The notes beneath the pieces were generated by a model. That model did no database searches. It saw nothing but the letters and a program-made list of their open reading frames with translations, and had not been told where the DNA came from. From Algibacter miyuki (GTDB lineage: Bacteria > Bacteroidota > Bacteroidia > Flavobacteriales > Flavobacteriaceae), in the NCBI RefSeq assembly GCF_030409805.1, contig NZ_JAUFQP010000013.1:186001-250000 (forward strand): DNA of 64,000 bases, written 5' to 3'. This document shows, one piece after another, positions 8,395 through 19,314 of this stretch (positions are counted from its first letter, which is position 1; each line of letters opens with the position of its first letter). Made by a program: the position numbers and the translations under genes.

Positions 8395-8958
8395 ATGAAA
8401 AAAGTATTACTAGTTGCTGCGATGGCAGTTTTTTGGTTAACACAAGTGACTGCTCAAGATTTTCAATTTGGTGCTAAATTAGGGTTAAACTTTGCTTCAG
8501 TCAATGGCGATAACACCGACGGATTTGATGCGGTAACATCTTTTAATTACGGACTTGTGGCTGAGGTGCCACTTTCTGGAAAGTTTTCCTTTCAACCTGA
8601 GGTTTTATATTCTGGTCAAGGTTTTTCTTTGGGTTCTGATGAATCTGATACGGTTCAGTTAGATTATTTAACCGTGCCGTTAATGGGGAAGTATTACTTA
8701 ACTAAAGGCTTAAGTTTAGAAGCCGGACCGCAAGTAGGCTTTTTAGTTTCTGCTAAGCAAGACGATGTTAATCTAAAAGATAGTTACAAAGGCTTAGATT
8801 TAGGTGTCAACTTTGGATTGGGCTATAAATTCGACAACGGACTTAATTTTTCAGCACGCTATAATGTAGGCTTATCAGATGTTAATGATGTTGATAGCTT
8901 TAATGAAAAATATAAAAACGGAGTTATGCAAGTGTCTATTGGTTACTTCTTTTTCTAA
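8395..8958 (+). CDS. Outer membrane beta-barrel protein (porin family)
   Basis: A 187-residue protein starting at the inner ATG (8395), which opens a signal peptide ending VTAQ; upstream in-frame ATGs add an implausible N-terminus. After the signal peptide come repeated amphipathic strands (FQFGAKLGLNF, LDYLTVPLMGKYY, LSLEAGPQVGFLV, MQVSIGYFFF) typical of the eight-stranded OmpW/PorT-like barrels of Bacteroidota, ending in aromatic residues. It shares the LDYxxVPLxxK and LEAGPQxG motifs with the protein at 17843-18424, so the two are paralogous. A possible promoter is TAAATTTG at 8300-8307. The role, structural or transport, is not known. Confidence 0.85.
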   Translation: MKKVLLVAAMAVFWLTQVTAQDFQFGAKLGLNFASVNGDNTDGFDAVTSFNYGLVAEVPLSGKFSFQPEVLYSGQGFSLGSDESDTVQLDYLTVPLMGKYYLTKGLSLEAGPQVGFLVSAKQDDVNLKDSYKGLDLGVNFGLGYKFDNGLNFSARYNVGLSDVNDVDSFNEKYKNGVMQVSIGYFFF

Positions 8959-9014
8959 AAGATAGCATAAATAATATACTTAAAACCGAAGCCTAGTGTT
9001 TCGGTTTTTTAGTT

Positions 9015-9680
9015 TTAGCCGTGTAGTAAATACCCCCATTTTAAATGCTTGCGTTTATCTAATCGGGAAAGGATTTTCAAAAATATCATAGCCGTTATTA
9101 AGGCATCGCCACTAGCAGTATGTCTATCTACTTTAGGTACGTTAAGTTCTTTGCATAAGTCGTCTAGCGAGTAATGCTTCTGCAAGGTGTCTTGATATAT
9201 CTTATGTTTAGATTTTTTGAAGAGTACGCCGGTATCGATAAACCTGTTTTTTAGTTTTCCTAAACCGTTACGTAGCATCATTTCATTCATCATGTTTTTA
9301 TCAAAACCAGCATGGTGAGCTACAAGTACGCTGTTTTGAATGTATTCTAAAAAGGCTTTAATAGCTTCTAGTTCGGTTACTTTTTCATAATCACCATTTT
9401 TCATGATACCATGAATTTTTACAGTTTCAGATTTAAAAATATCCTGATGTATATAAAGCTCAAAACTGTTACTTACAGGTATGGTTTTGTGAATAATAGA
9501 TACCGCTCCAATAGATAGCACACGATCTTCCTTTTTATCAAAACCTGTAGTTTCTGTATCAAAAGCTACAAAGCGCGTATCCTCAATGGGGTCTTTAGAT
9601 TTCTTTTTAAAACGCTCTAAATAGGCCAAATAAAATTCGGGATAATTGTCTTGTTTCTTATTAAACCAATTAAATACCAT
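9015..9680 (-). CDS. DnaQ-like 3'-5' exonuclease (DEDDh)
   Basis: A 221-residue exonuclease of the DNA polymerase III epsilon family. The metal-binding residues are present: D41 and E43 in FDTETTG, D127 in HHAGFD, and H187 with D192 in the HTASGD motif that defines the DEDDh group. The gene begins 1 nt after the CBS/DUF294 gene ends and so is translated with it. The same pairing of a DUF294 protein and an epsilon-like exonuclease occurs in many bacteria, often near acs. The substrate is unknown; because replicative proofreading is done by another protein in this phylum, a nucleotide-clearing or signalling role is possible. Confidence 0.9.
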   Translation of the reverse strand: MVFNWFNKKQDNYPEFYLAYLERFKKKSKDPIEDTRFVAFDTETTGFDKKEDRVLSIGAVSIIHKTIPVSNSFELYIHQDIFKSETVKIHGIMKNGDYEKVTELEAIKAFLEYIQNSVLVAHHAGFDKNMMNEMMLRNGLGKLKNRFIDTGVLFKKSKHKIYQDTLQKHYSLDDLCKELNVPKVDRHTASGDALITAMIFLKILSRLDKRKHLKWGYLLHG

Positions 9681-9681
9681 T

Positions 9682-11595
9682 TTAGATAAAGTTTTTTAAA
9701 TCGAAACGTAATTTTAAAGTTTCTTGTATATCGTGTATGGGTTTAAAACAGCGCTTTAATTTTAGTTTTTCTTCCTTAGTTAAAGTTTCTAGTTTTATAA
9801 ATTTCCCGGAGTTGTTGTGCAATAAACCTTGTTTGGTTTTAAATTTAGATAAAGCCTTAAACGCATAAGCGCAAGACTCGTAAAGTTCTTTATTATTCGG
9901 ATCTATTTCTGCCATTTTTTCGAAACGCTCGTAAGTGCTGTTTACGTTTTTAATTTGATTGCTTAGTACCAGTAAGCGTGCGGCATCAATTAAGGGCATT
10001 AAACCACGGCTTTTAATATTAAACAAATCTTTCTGTTCGCCATTTTGTTCAACTAAAAATTGTTTAAAAATACCAAGTGGTGTAGGGCTTTTTACAGCTT
10101 CGCTACCCAAGAATTTATAGAAAAGGCTCGATCCGGATAAGGCTTCAAAAATACTTTCCGATAAGGTGTCTACTAATTTTTCATTACCATAAACACGAGA
10201 ATAATCAAAGAAAATAGACGATAGTAAAATGGCTTTATCATCTGGACTTAAAATCCAATTCTGAAATTGTGTTTTCCATTTAGAAATCGATTTACACCAT
10301 TCTGGGTTAACCGCCATCATATCAGCTTCGCAATATTCAAAACCAATTTTATTAAGCGATTTGGTTACATATTTAGCCAGTTGCAAAAAGTAAGCTTGAG
10401 TTTCTTCATACTTATCTTCAGGAACATCTTCAAACACTAAAGCATTGTCTTGATCTGTAAACAATAGCTGTTCTCTTCTGCCTTGGCTACCTAGCGCGAG
10501 CCAAGAAAAAGCAACTGGAGGTTCGGTTGGCATTTTCTTTAAAGCAATTTCAATGGCACGAATGGTTACGGCATCATTAATTTCCGAAATAACATTAATA
10601 ATATGTGTTAACGGAATGTTTTGTTCTAAATAACTTTTAAGTAAAGTGTTTGCTTTTAAGCGCGCTATACGTAGCTTTTTAGTACGGTTGGCACGTTTTA
10701 TTTCTTTTAAAATTACCGAAGGCGTGTTTCCTAAAGTCACCAAAACATCATGGTGTGTAAGTACACCAATAAGGCGAGAGTTTACCGTACCATCTTTGGT
10801 GATACACAAATGACCAATACTGTTTTTAATCATTTTTAGTTGGCCATCGGCAACCGTTAAATCTTTTTTAGCCGTAATTACCGGCGAACTCATAATGTTG
10901 GTAACCGCTGTGGTAATCGGGAATTTACCCGTTGCAATTTTGTTTTTTATATCGCTATTGGTAATAATTCCAACAGGTTTTTTATTGTCCACAACAATAA
11001 TACAACCAATTTTATGGGTACACATTAGGCTAGCAGCCTCTTGTAGTGTAGCTGTTTTAGCACAGGTAATTGGTGTTTTGGTATAGTTTGCCGTTTGGAA
11101 ATTTACAATGTCTTGCGAGGTATTTGGTAGGTAATCTTTAAAAATGGCATTGTTTTCCTCGGTAGTGTAAGAGTCGTATGCATTTGTTGCAAAAGCCGTA
11201 ATAAGGTATTTGTAAACCTTCGCATTATTCTCTGTAGCACTTTGGAAATTTTTAATAGGCAAGGCGTAAATAATAGTTTCCTCGTTTGCCGTAGCCGTTA
11301 ATTTGTAATTTTCGCGCGCAATAAGTGGGCGCACGCCAAAAATATCGCCAGTATCATTAATAGTAACCAATTCTTGCGTGTCGTTTTCTGTGTGAAACAA
11401 GCTAATAGCACCCGCGCGCACAATATAGAAATACTCGTTTGCTGGCTGGTCTGCCTTAAATAAAGTGTCACCTTTTTCTAGATACACAATAACCACCTGC
11501 TCGGCAATTTCTAAAAGCTTTTTAAACTTTATTAAATCGAAGGGCGGATAAATTTTTAAGAAATCGCAAACACGTTCAGCAATCGAGTTTTTCAT
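9682..11595 (-). CDS. Cyclic-nucleotide-binding, CBS and DUF294 nucleotidyltransferase-like protein
   Basis: A 637-residue regulatory-looking protein. In order: a cNMP-binding-like beta barrel (about 10-125), two CBS domains (about 160-290, including GIITNSDIKNKIATG and IGVLTHHDVLV), a GlnD-like nucleotidyltransferase domain with GSQGRREQ at 369-376 and TDQD to D382, and a C-terminal DUF294 helical domain. CBS pairs usually sense adenine nucleotides. The G-S-x-G-R and D-x-D residues suggest an active transferase whose target is unknown. It lies between an FAH-family gene (22 nt) and an exonuclease gene (1 nt), an operon. Regulation of acetate use has been proposed for relatives by context only. 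Confidence 0.88.
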   Translation of the reverse strand: MKNSIAERVCDFLKIYPPFDLIKFKKLLEIAEQVVIVYLEKGDTLFKADQPANEYFYIVRAGAISLFHTENDTQELVTINDTGDIFGVRPLIARENYKLTATANEETIIYALPIKNFQSATENNAKVYKYLITAFATNAYDSYTTEENNAIFKDYLPNTSQDIVNFQTANYTKTPITCAKTATLQEAASLMCTHKIGCIIVVDNKKPVGIITNSDIKNKIATGKFPITTAVTNIMSSPVITAKKDLTVADGQLKMIKNSIGHLCITKDGTVNSRLIGVLTHHDVLVTLGNTPSVILKEIKRANRTKKLRIARLKANTLLKSYLEQNIPLTHIINVISEINDAVTIRAIEIALKKMPTEPPVAFSWLALGSQGRREQLLFTDQDNALVFEDVPEDKYEETQAYFLQLAKYVTKSLNKIGFEYCEADMMAVNPEWCKSISKWKTQFQNWILSPDDKAILLSSIFFDYSRVYGNEKLVDTLSESIFEALSGSSLFYKFLGSEAVKSPTPLGIFKQFLVEQNGEQKDLFNIKSRGLMPLIDAARLLVLSNQIKNVNSTYERFEKMAEIDPNNKELYESCAYAFKALSKFKTKQGLLHNNSGKFIKLETLTKEEKLKLKRCFKPIHDIQETLKLRFDLKNFI

Positions 11596-11617
11596 AAGTT
11601 TGTTTTCGGTGTAAAAT

Positions 11618-12232
11618 TTATATTAATTTAAAATCTAAAAGTAATTCACCTTCAATCGATGCTTGTAAATGGTCGCCTTTTTCGTTTAATCCTGCACCTT
11701 CAGCTGGTGTTCCTGTAAAAATTATATCGCCAGGGTTTAAAGTCATATAAGTAGACACGAAGCTAATAATTTCAGCAAAATTATAAATCATAAAATCGGT
11801 GTTTCCAACCTGTTTTTGCGCGCCATTTATTTTTAAATCAAAATTAATGTCGCTCAAATCTTTAAACTCAGAAACCGATTTAAAACTTGAAATTGGCGAT
11901 GCACCATCAAAACCTTTTGCCAGTGTCCAAGGGCCTTTGTTTTCACGACTTGCCGCAAGTACATCCTTTGCAGTATAATCAATACCAACCCCAATTTCAG
12001 AAATATAATCGTTAGCATCTGCTAAAGCAATATCCTTTCCTGTTTTTCCAATTTTCACAACTAATTCCACCTCGTAAGCCAATTTTGTTGTAATAGCCGG
12101 AAAAACCACATCGGCATTATCGGTAACAACAGAGCTGTCCGGTTTCGTAAAAATCACTTGCGCACCCGTTTTAATCGCGCTAATTTCAGCCTTATTAATC
12201 ACGTAATTCTTTCCAATACCAATAACTTTCAT
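11618..12232 (-). CDS. Fumarylacetoacetate hydrolase family protein (FAHD1/YcgM type)
   Basis: A 204-residue single-domain FAH-fold enzyme. The metal site is visible: E54 and E56 in YEVELVV and D85 in GVGIDYTAKD; PWTLAKGFDGASPIS and FTGTPAEG are standard motifs. Small members of this group act as oxaloacetate decarboxylase or tautomerase or as acylpyruvate hydrolases; which one cannot be told here. It is the first gene of a minus-strand operon with the CBS/DUF294 and exonuclease genes. The upstream divergent gap to the ABC exporter holds a copy of a dispersed repeat. Confidence 0.88.
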   Translation of the reverse strand: MKVIGIGKNYVINKAEISAIKTGAQVIFTKPDSSVVTDNADVVFPAITTKLAYEVELVVKIGKTGKDIALADANDYISEIGVGIDYTAKDVLAASRENKGPWTLAKGFDGASPISSFKSVSEFKDLSDINFDLKINGAQKQVGNTDFMIYNFAEIISFVSTYMTLNPGDIIFTGTPAEGAGLNEKGDHLQASIEGELLLDFKLI

Positions 12233-12317
12233 GTGTTTAGTTTTAAGTTTTTAATTTAGTTTAACAAAAAATAAAAGTAGTAAATAAGCCGTTCAAAAAA
12301 GGGTTTTCATTAAATAA

Positions 12318-12427
12318 TTTGGGCGTTACCACAAGGGTGGGGCTTTTCGCAGTCGCTTTTTTGTGTTGCATAGGCGCAACCACACAAAAAGAGCTCCAAC
12401 AAATGCTTCAATCCCTAACGCGGGCTA
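12318..12427 (+). repeat. Dispersed intergenic repeat, copy 1
   Basis: Starts TTTGGGCGTTACC and ends CAATCCCTAACGCGGG, with GGGGCTTTTCGC and a C/T-rich tract inside. GCGTTA near the left end is the reverse complement of TAACGC near the right end, and the inner TTTTTGTG and CACAAAAA tracts also pair. It lies in the divergent promoter region between the FAH operon and the ABC exporter. The other copies are at 30079, 39063 and 52514. The remainder of this 330-nt gap holds a near-consensus TATCTTTA (12524-12531) upstream of the ABC gene. Confidence 0.75.
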
Positions 12428-12564
12428 GTCTGTTAAATTAAAACTTAGAGCTCGGTGTAATGTAAATATGTTAGGTTTTGTTAAAAAAAGTAAATGAAAA
12501 TATGTCATAATCTCCACATGTGGTATCTTTATTGACTTGTATTCTCAATATACTAAAAATTCAC

Positions 12565-14337
12565 ATGCAACACCTTAAAGAATCCGAATCACCCAAAGAT
12601 AAAACGAAACAAAAAGTTACCATGGCGCAAGCCTTTAAAACCATTATTTGGCCGCGCCGGAAATTGGTTTTATTAGGTTTATTATTAATTGTAATTCGCA
12701 GTTTGGCGGGTTTAGTATTGCCATGGCAAAGTAAAGTTTTACTAGATGATGTTGTGCCAAGTAAAGACATCTCATTATTATACAATTTAATAGGTATCGT
12801 TATTGCGGCTATTACAGTACAAGCGGTAACCTCGTTTTTACTAACACAAATTTTGAGCGTACAAGCGCAATATTTAATAAGCGAATTACGTGCACAGGTA
12901 CAGAAAAAAGTGCTTTCACTGCCTATTAGCTTTTTCGATAATACTAAATCTGGTGCTTTAGTATCTCGAATTATGAGTGATGTAGAAGGTGTGCGTAATT
13001 TAATCGGTACTGGATTAGTACAGCTTGTTGGCGGATCGTTTACAGCGGTTGTGTCACTTATTATTTTAATCGATTTAAATCCTTGGATGACGCTTTTTGT
13101 GTTTGTCCCTTTATCCATTTTTGGATATATCGCGCTTAGAGCTTTTAAATATATTCGACCTATTTTTAGAAAACGCGGAAAAATTAACGCTGAGGTAAAA
13201 GGTAGACTTACCGAAACACTTGCTGGTGTGCGCGTAATAAAAGCTTTTAATGCTGAGGAACAAGAAAATATTGTTTTTGAAAAAGGCGTTGATAAATTAT
13301 TTCAGAATGTAAAAAAGAGTTTAACCGCAACGGCTTTAATGACGAGTTCTTCGACCTTTTTAATAGGTGTTGCCACCACAGGTATTATGGGGATTGGTGG
13401 TTATTATATGATTTTAGGAGAAATGACCACTGGGGAATTTCTTTTCTTCACCTTAGTTCTTGGTTTTATGATTGCGCCTATTGTACAAATGAGTAATATT
13501 GGTAGTCAACTTACCGAAGCTTTGGCTGGTTTAGATCGTACCGAAGAGCTTATGAATATGACAGCCGAAGAAGATAATGAAGCGCGAAGCATAGAGCTTA
13601 ATACATTAAAAGGTGATATAGAATTTAAGGATGTGTCGTTCTCATATGAGGAAGGAAAAGAGGTCTTACATAATATTAATTTTAAAGCGCCAGCAGGTTC
13701 TGTAACAGCTTTAGTTGGTAGTTCGGGATCTGGTAAATCGACTATAGCAGGACTTTCAGCAACGTTTTTAACACCTCAAAAAGGTCAGGTGACTATTGAT
13801 AGTCAAGATTTATCTAAAGTCAGGTTAAGTAGTTATCGCCAGCATTTAGGTGTGGTTCTTCAAGATGAGTTTTTGTTTGAAGGTAGTATTAGGCAAAACA
13901 TTATGTTTCCGAGACCAAACGCTACAGAAGCCGAATTACAAAATGCTGTAAAAGCGGCTTATGTTAATGAGTTTACAGATAGATTCGACGACGGATTAGA
14001 AACTTTAATAGGGGAGCGTGGTGTAAAACTTTCTGGCGGACAACGTCAACGTTTGGCTATTGCGCGTGCTATTCTTGCAAATCCGAAGGTTATTATTTTA
14101 GATGAAGCAACCTCGAGTTTAGATACCGAAAGTGAAGCTTTAATTCAGAAGAGTTTATCAGAATTAATAAAAGATAGAACCACCATAGTTATTGCACACC
14201 GTTTAAGTACAATTCGTAAAGCCGATCAAATTTTGGTTATCGAAGCCGGCCATGTTGTAGAACGTGGCACGCACGATGAACTGATTGCATTAGGTGGGCG
14301 TTATTATGATTTATACACATACCAAGCAAAAATTTAA
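12565..14337 (+). CDS. ABC exporter, fused membrane and ATPase domains
   Basis: A 590-residue half-transporter of the MsbA/BmrA type, which works as a dimer in the inner membrane. I start at the ATG at 12565; a GTG 45 nt earlier only adds a short odd segment. Residues about 40-325 form six membrane helices; the ATPase domain follows with Walker A GSSGSGKS (385-392), the Q-loop VLQDEFLF, the signature LSGGQRQR, Walker B with D513 and E514 (LDEATSSLD) and the H-loop AHRLST. Substrate unknown: lipids or drugs are usual. A DinB-family gene follows after 3 nt and is surely co-transcribed. Confidence 0.93.
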   Translation: MQHLKESESPKDKTKQKVTMAQAFKTIIWPRRKLVLLGLLLIVIRSLAGLVLPWQSKVLLDDVVPSKDISLLYNLIGIVIAAITVQAVTSFLLTQILSVQAQYLISELRAQVQKKVLSLPISFFDNTKSGALVSRIMSDVEGVRNLIGTGLVQLVGGSFTAVVSLIILIDLNPWMTLFVFVPLSIFGYIALRAFKYIRPIFRKRGKINAEVKGRLTETLAGVRVIKAFNAEEQENIVFEKGVDKLFQNVKKSLTATALMTSSSTFLIGVATTGIMGIGGYYMILGEMTTGEFLFFTLVLGFMIAPIVQMSNIGSQLTEALAGLDRTEELMNMTAEEDNEARSIELNTLKGDIEFKDVSFSYEEGKEVLHNINFKAPAGSVTALVGSSGSGKSTIAGLSATFLTPQKGQVTIDSQDLSKVRLSSYRQHLGVVLQDEFLFEGSIRQNIMFPRPNATEAELQNAVKAAYVNEFTDRFDDGLETLIGERGVKLSGGQRQRLAIARAILANPKVIILDEATSSLDTESEALIQKSLSELIKDRTTIVIAHRLSTIRKADQILVIEAGHVVERGTHDELIALGGRYYDLYTYQAKI

Positions 14338-14340
14338 TAC

Positions 14341-14859
14341 ATGAAAGTAAGCGATTTAAGAAGGACTGAGTATCACGAGTATTACGCAGGCTATATAGGT
14401 AAGGTGCCAAAAACCTGGACACTAAAAAAAGGTTTTGATTTAGGTAAAACAGAAGTCGTTGATTTTTTTAAAGCTGTACCAAACGATAAATTGGAATACC
14501 GTTATGCCGAAAATAAATGGACCGTAAAAGAAGTGTTTCAGCACATTATAGATACCGAGCGTGTTATGGCGTATCGTTGTTTTAGAATGGCGCGTCACGA
14601 TGCTACGGCTATGGCAGGCTTTGAGCAGGACGATTATATTAAACCTTCTAAAGCAAACCAAAAATCTATGGATATCTTGGTAAACGAATATTTAAGCGTT
14701 CGCCAAAGTACAAATGCCTTAATACAGAGTTTAAGCGACGAAGATCTAGAATTTGTAGGGAATGCTAACGGAGCGGCAATGTCGGCAAGAGCAGTCGCCT
14801 TTATGATCTTAGGACACGAAATCTGGCATATAGATATCATAAAAGCGTTGTATTTGTAA
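14341..14859 (+). CDS. DinB-family protein (putative metal-dependent enzyme)
   Basis: A 172-residue four-helix-bundle protein of the DinB/DUF664 superfamily. The expected metal-binding triad is present: H68 (EVFQHIIDTER) and H159 with H163 (GHEIWHID). Members include thiol transferases such as BstA and mycothiol-dependent enzymes; many have no known function. The gene starts 3 nt after the ABC exporter, so the two share an mRNA and may act in one pathway, for instance conjugation and export of a toxic compound; this is inference from position. Confidence 0.85.
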   Translation: MKVSDLRRTEYHEYYAGYIGKVPKTWTLKKGFDLGKTEVVDFFKAVPNDKLEYRYAENKWTVKEVFQHIIDTERVMAYRCFRMARHDATAMAGFEQDDYIKPSKANQKSMDILVNEYLSVRQSTNALIQSLSDEDLEFVGNANGAAMSARAVAFMILGHEIWHIDIIKALYL

Positions 14860-17154
<2,295 letters not shown>

Positions 17155-17174
17155 AACATATTTATTTTATATAC

Positions 17175-17213
17175 AAAAGCGCCTGTCTAAATTTAGACAG
17201 GCGCTTTTTATTT
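17175..17213 (+). terminator. Strong bidirectional terminator after gyrB
   Basis: A perfect 34-bp palindrome: 17 nt from 17175 (AAAAGCGCCTGTCTAAA) and its complement to 17208, followed by more T. It sits between gyrB and the convergent His-rich gene and can stop both. Confidence 0.9.
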
Positions 17214-17263
17214 GGCTATTAATGTAGGGATAATTTGGGGCAAAGTTTTTATAATATTCTTTT

Positions 17264-17728
17264 CTAGAATAGCCCCAAGCCAGCTCTTACGCTTGGTGTG
17301 CTTACTCTAACTCTCGTGTTAACTGTACTTCTGTTATTATATCTATTATTGTAATAGTTGTTGCTATAACCATAGTAGTAAAAAGAAGTATGATGGTAGT
17401 AATGGTCGCTGTGATGGCAATGGTTATCACAATGCTCGTAGTGGTTTGCATAAGCATCTTTTTTGCCTTTCATGTATGCCCGGTAAGCTTTTTTATCGTT
17501 TTTCTTTAAGTTCTTTTCGTAAGTTTTTTGGTCTTCCCAAAAGGTTTCGTCATCGGCTTTTGTTTCTGCCGAAAATTGTTGTTCGTATTTAGCATCTTCT
17601 AATGCTCGTTTTTGGTAATACGATGTTTTGTCAATTTGTTTTTCTTGAGAAACTTCTGCTTCTTGGCTGTATGTTACAAAAGAACTTCCTATGATTACTG
17701 CGAATACTAATGTTTTAAATAATGTCAT
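17264..17728 (-). CDS. Secreted His/Tyr-rich protein under an ECF-type promoter
   Basis: A 154-residue protein with a signal peptide (cut after TYSQ, about residue 22), a charged Lys/Glu-rich middle (25-92), then a dense His/Cys cluster (H96, H99, C100, H103, C104, H105, H106, H109, H112, H113) and a Tyr/Asn/Arg tail. The cluster looks able to bind metal ions such as Cu, Zn or Ni; that is inference. It starts 49 nt downstream of a GTAGGGTAAA-N13-GTCTTA promoter that is also present in front of the fecR gene and the repeat lipoprotein, so it is probably a member of the same sigma regulon. No family is recognised. Confidence 0.75.
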   Translation of the reverse strand: MTLFKTLVFAVIIGSSFVTYSQEAEVSQEKQIDKTSYYQKRALEDAKYEQQFSAETKADDETFWEDQKTYEKNLKKNDKKAYRAYMKGKKDAYANHYEHCDNHCHHSDHYYHHTSFYYYGYSNNYYNNRYNNRSTVNTRVRVSTPSVRAGLGLF

Positions 17729-17777
17729 CTCTTTAAAATTTTAATGATTAATTAAGCTTTTAATAAGCCTTCATTAA

Positions 17778-17806
17778 TAAGACACTTAGTATATAGTTTA
17801 CCCTAC
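17778..17806 (-). promoter_or_regulatory. ECF-sigma promoter S1 (His-rich protein gene)
   Basis: Read on the minus strand: GTAGGGTAAA (17806-17797), 13 nt, GTCTTA (17783-17778). It matches sites S2 and S3 exactly in both boxes and in spacing. The gene start is 49 nt downstream. Confidence 0.8.
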
Positions 17807-17842
17807 GGGATATTTGTTTTTTTATTCGGAATTAGCTTTTTA

Positions 17843-18424
17843 TTACAAATTGAAACCTAAAGAAAACTGCCAAACTCTATTTTGAGGAGATCCTTCATCA
17901 TAAATATCTCCTAAGCCAAGATGATATCTCACTCCTAAACTTACGCCTGAGTTTGTTTTAAATCCGCAACCAAAATTCATACCCCAATCAAAGTTGTTAG
18001 GTTTAAATTCTTGAGTAGTATCAAATACTCCAAAGCTACTATCAAATTCTTCCTTATGCGAAATAGCTAAGCCTGCTTGCGGTCCTGCTTCTAAATAGAA
18101 ATTGTCACTAGGATATATTTTTAATAATAGAGGTACATTGATGTAATCTAGTTTTTGTGTAAATCTGCCGCTATTGTCTTGTAATTCGTAACCTTGTTGC
18201 GAGTATAAAAATTCAATTTGTAGTGCGGCATGATTGCTGAAAAAAGATTCACCATATATGCCAGCATGAAAAGCATGCCTTTGTCCTGTTTCGGTTTCGC
18301 CATCAAAACTAACAGCGGCTAAATTATAACCGAATTTTATACCTACGTTTGATGTTTTCTCCTGTGCGTTTATACTAAGTAAGCTGCTTAAAGTTAATAA
18401 GCATGTTATAAGTAATGTTTTCAT
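17843..18424 (-). CDS. Outer membrane beta-barrel protein (porin family)
   Basis: A 193-residue protein: signal peptide (about 1-20, ending INAQ), then alternating strands of a small barrel (VGIKFGYNLAAV, LDYINVPLLLKIYP, FYLEAGPQAGLAI, WQFSLGFNL), ending in a hydrophobic residue as outer membrane barrels do. It shares LDYxxVPLxxK and LEAGPQxG with the porin at 8395-8958. It begins 23 nt after the metalloprotease lipoprotein gene and is co-transcribed with it. Site S1 lies just beyond its 3' end, between it and the His-rich gene. Specific function unknown. Confidence 0.87.
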   Translation of the reverse strand: MKTLLITCLLTLSSLLSINAQEKTSNVGIKFGYNLAAVSFDGETETGQRHAFHAGIYGESFFSNHAALQIEFLYSQQGYELQDNSGRFTQKLDYINVPLLLKIYPSDNFYLEAGPQAGLAISHKEEFDSSFGVFDTTQEFKPNNFDWGMNFGCGFKTNSGVSLGVRYHLGLGDIYDEGSPQNRVWQFSLGFNL

Positions 18425-18447
18425 TTTAGTTGTTTTTTAATTGAGGT

Positions 18448-19233
18448 TTATTTACCACCGTTAGCTTGTAAATCGGCAATACACTGTGCATCTAGTTGAG
18501 GTGCAGTGCTCATACCTGCCATGTCGCTTAGGTTTGCTGCAGATTCTGATGCCCAATACATTAAGCAGTTTTCTATATCGCAATGTTTTGGGTGTTCTTC
18601 ATCTTCATGTTCACTTTGTAGTGGTGTGCCTAAATTTGTGAGTCCTAATATATGTCCGAATTCATGGTTAATTACTGTCGTTTCTAGCAATGTTCTGTCC
18701 GGTTCAAATGGACTGTTACTAAAGCTTTCTACTGTTTCTTGATAAATAACAAACGAGGTATTCCAGTAAGCTGTTCCTAACACAACGGTGTTGTTTTCTT
18801 CGGAATCATTATCAGATTTTCCGTCAGAAAAATAAGCCCAAACCGCAATTTGGTTACTTGTGTTGTAGTGTGTTCTGTGTTCAGTTTCTATGTTGGCAAT
18901 ATCTTCTAAGCTATAAGTGGTTTTTCCTGGAGACGGGATCGCTCTTTTTTCAACAGTAATACCATTTGATTTATAGGTTCTGTTTTCTAAAAAAGTAGTG
19001 AAATTGTTTAAAGCACTTTCGGTAGGTTCAAAACCTTCTACATAAACGACTTCAATAATCATGCTTGTAAAGGTGTTGTCTGATAGTAAATCGCGAGCCG
19101 AACTACCTGTGGTTTGTCGGTTTAATACTTTTGATACAGTGTTATCTGTATCATTGTCTTCTCCCGATTCGTCTTTAGAACATGCGCTTATTATTAAAAG
19201 GCATAGAAAGGAAATTAATATTTTAAACTTCAT
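18448..19233 (-). CDS. Lipoprotein zinc metalloprotease (HExxH)
   Basis: A 261-residue lipoprotein (lipobox IISAC, Cys18) with a zincin active site HEFGHILGLTN: H190, E191 and H194 are in place, but the position of the usual third ligand of matrixin-type HExxHxxGxxH sites (residue 200) is Asn. A Met follows in CLMYW (about 223-227), which may serve as the Met-turn. The third ligand may come from the His-rich stretch HEDEEHPKHCD (209-219). Residues 20-45 are an acidic linker. The gene precedes a porin by 23 nt. It follows the repeat lipoprotein gene across a strong hairpin, so it may receive part of the transcription from promoter S2. Confidence 0.82.
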   Translation of the reverse strand: MKFKILISFLCLLIISACSKDESGEDNDTDNTVSKVLNRQTTGSSARDLLSDNTFTSMIIEVVYVEGFEPTESALNNFTTFLENRTYKSNGITVEKRAIPSPGKTTYSLEDIANIETEHRTHYNTSNQIAVWAYFSDGKSDNDSEENNTVVLGTAYWNTSFVIYQETVESFSNSPFEPDRTLLETTVINHEFGHILGLTNLGTPLQSEHEDEEHPKHCDIENCLMYWASESAANLSDMAGMSTAPQLDAQCIADLQANGGK

Positions 19234-19254
19234 TATATTTTGTTTTTATTTTAT

Positions 19255-19288
19255 AAAAGCAGCTCTATATTAGTATAGAGCTGCTTTT
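19255..19288. terminator. 15-bp hairpin between repeat lipoprotein and metalloprotease genes
   Basis: AAAAGCAGCTCTATA (19255-19269), loop TTAG, TATAGAGCTGCTTTT (19274-19288). On the minus strand it ends in TTTT after the lipoprotein gene. As no separate promoter was found for the metalloprotease, it may act as a partial terminator that sets lower expression downstream. Confidence 0.75.
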
Positions 19289-19314
19289 AGTATAACATGC
19301 GCGAGACTATTATT

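Noticed and set aside
12520..12564. GTG start extending the ABC exporter
   Set aside because: The extension adds a short segment that overlaps a likely -7 box (12524-12531); the ATG at 12565 suits the family N-terminus.
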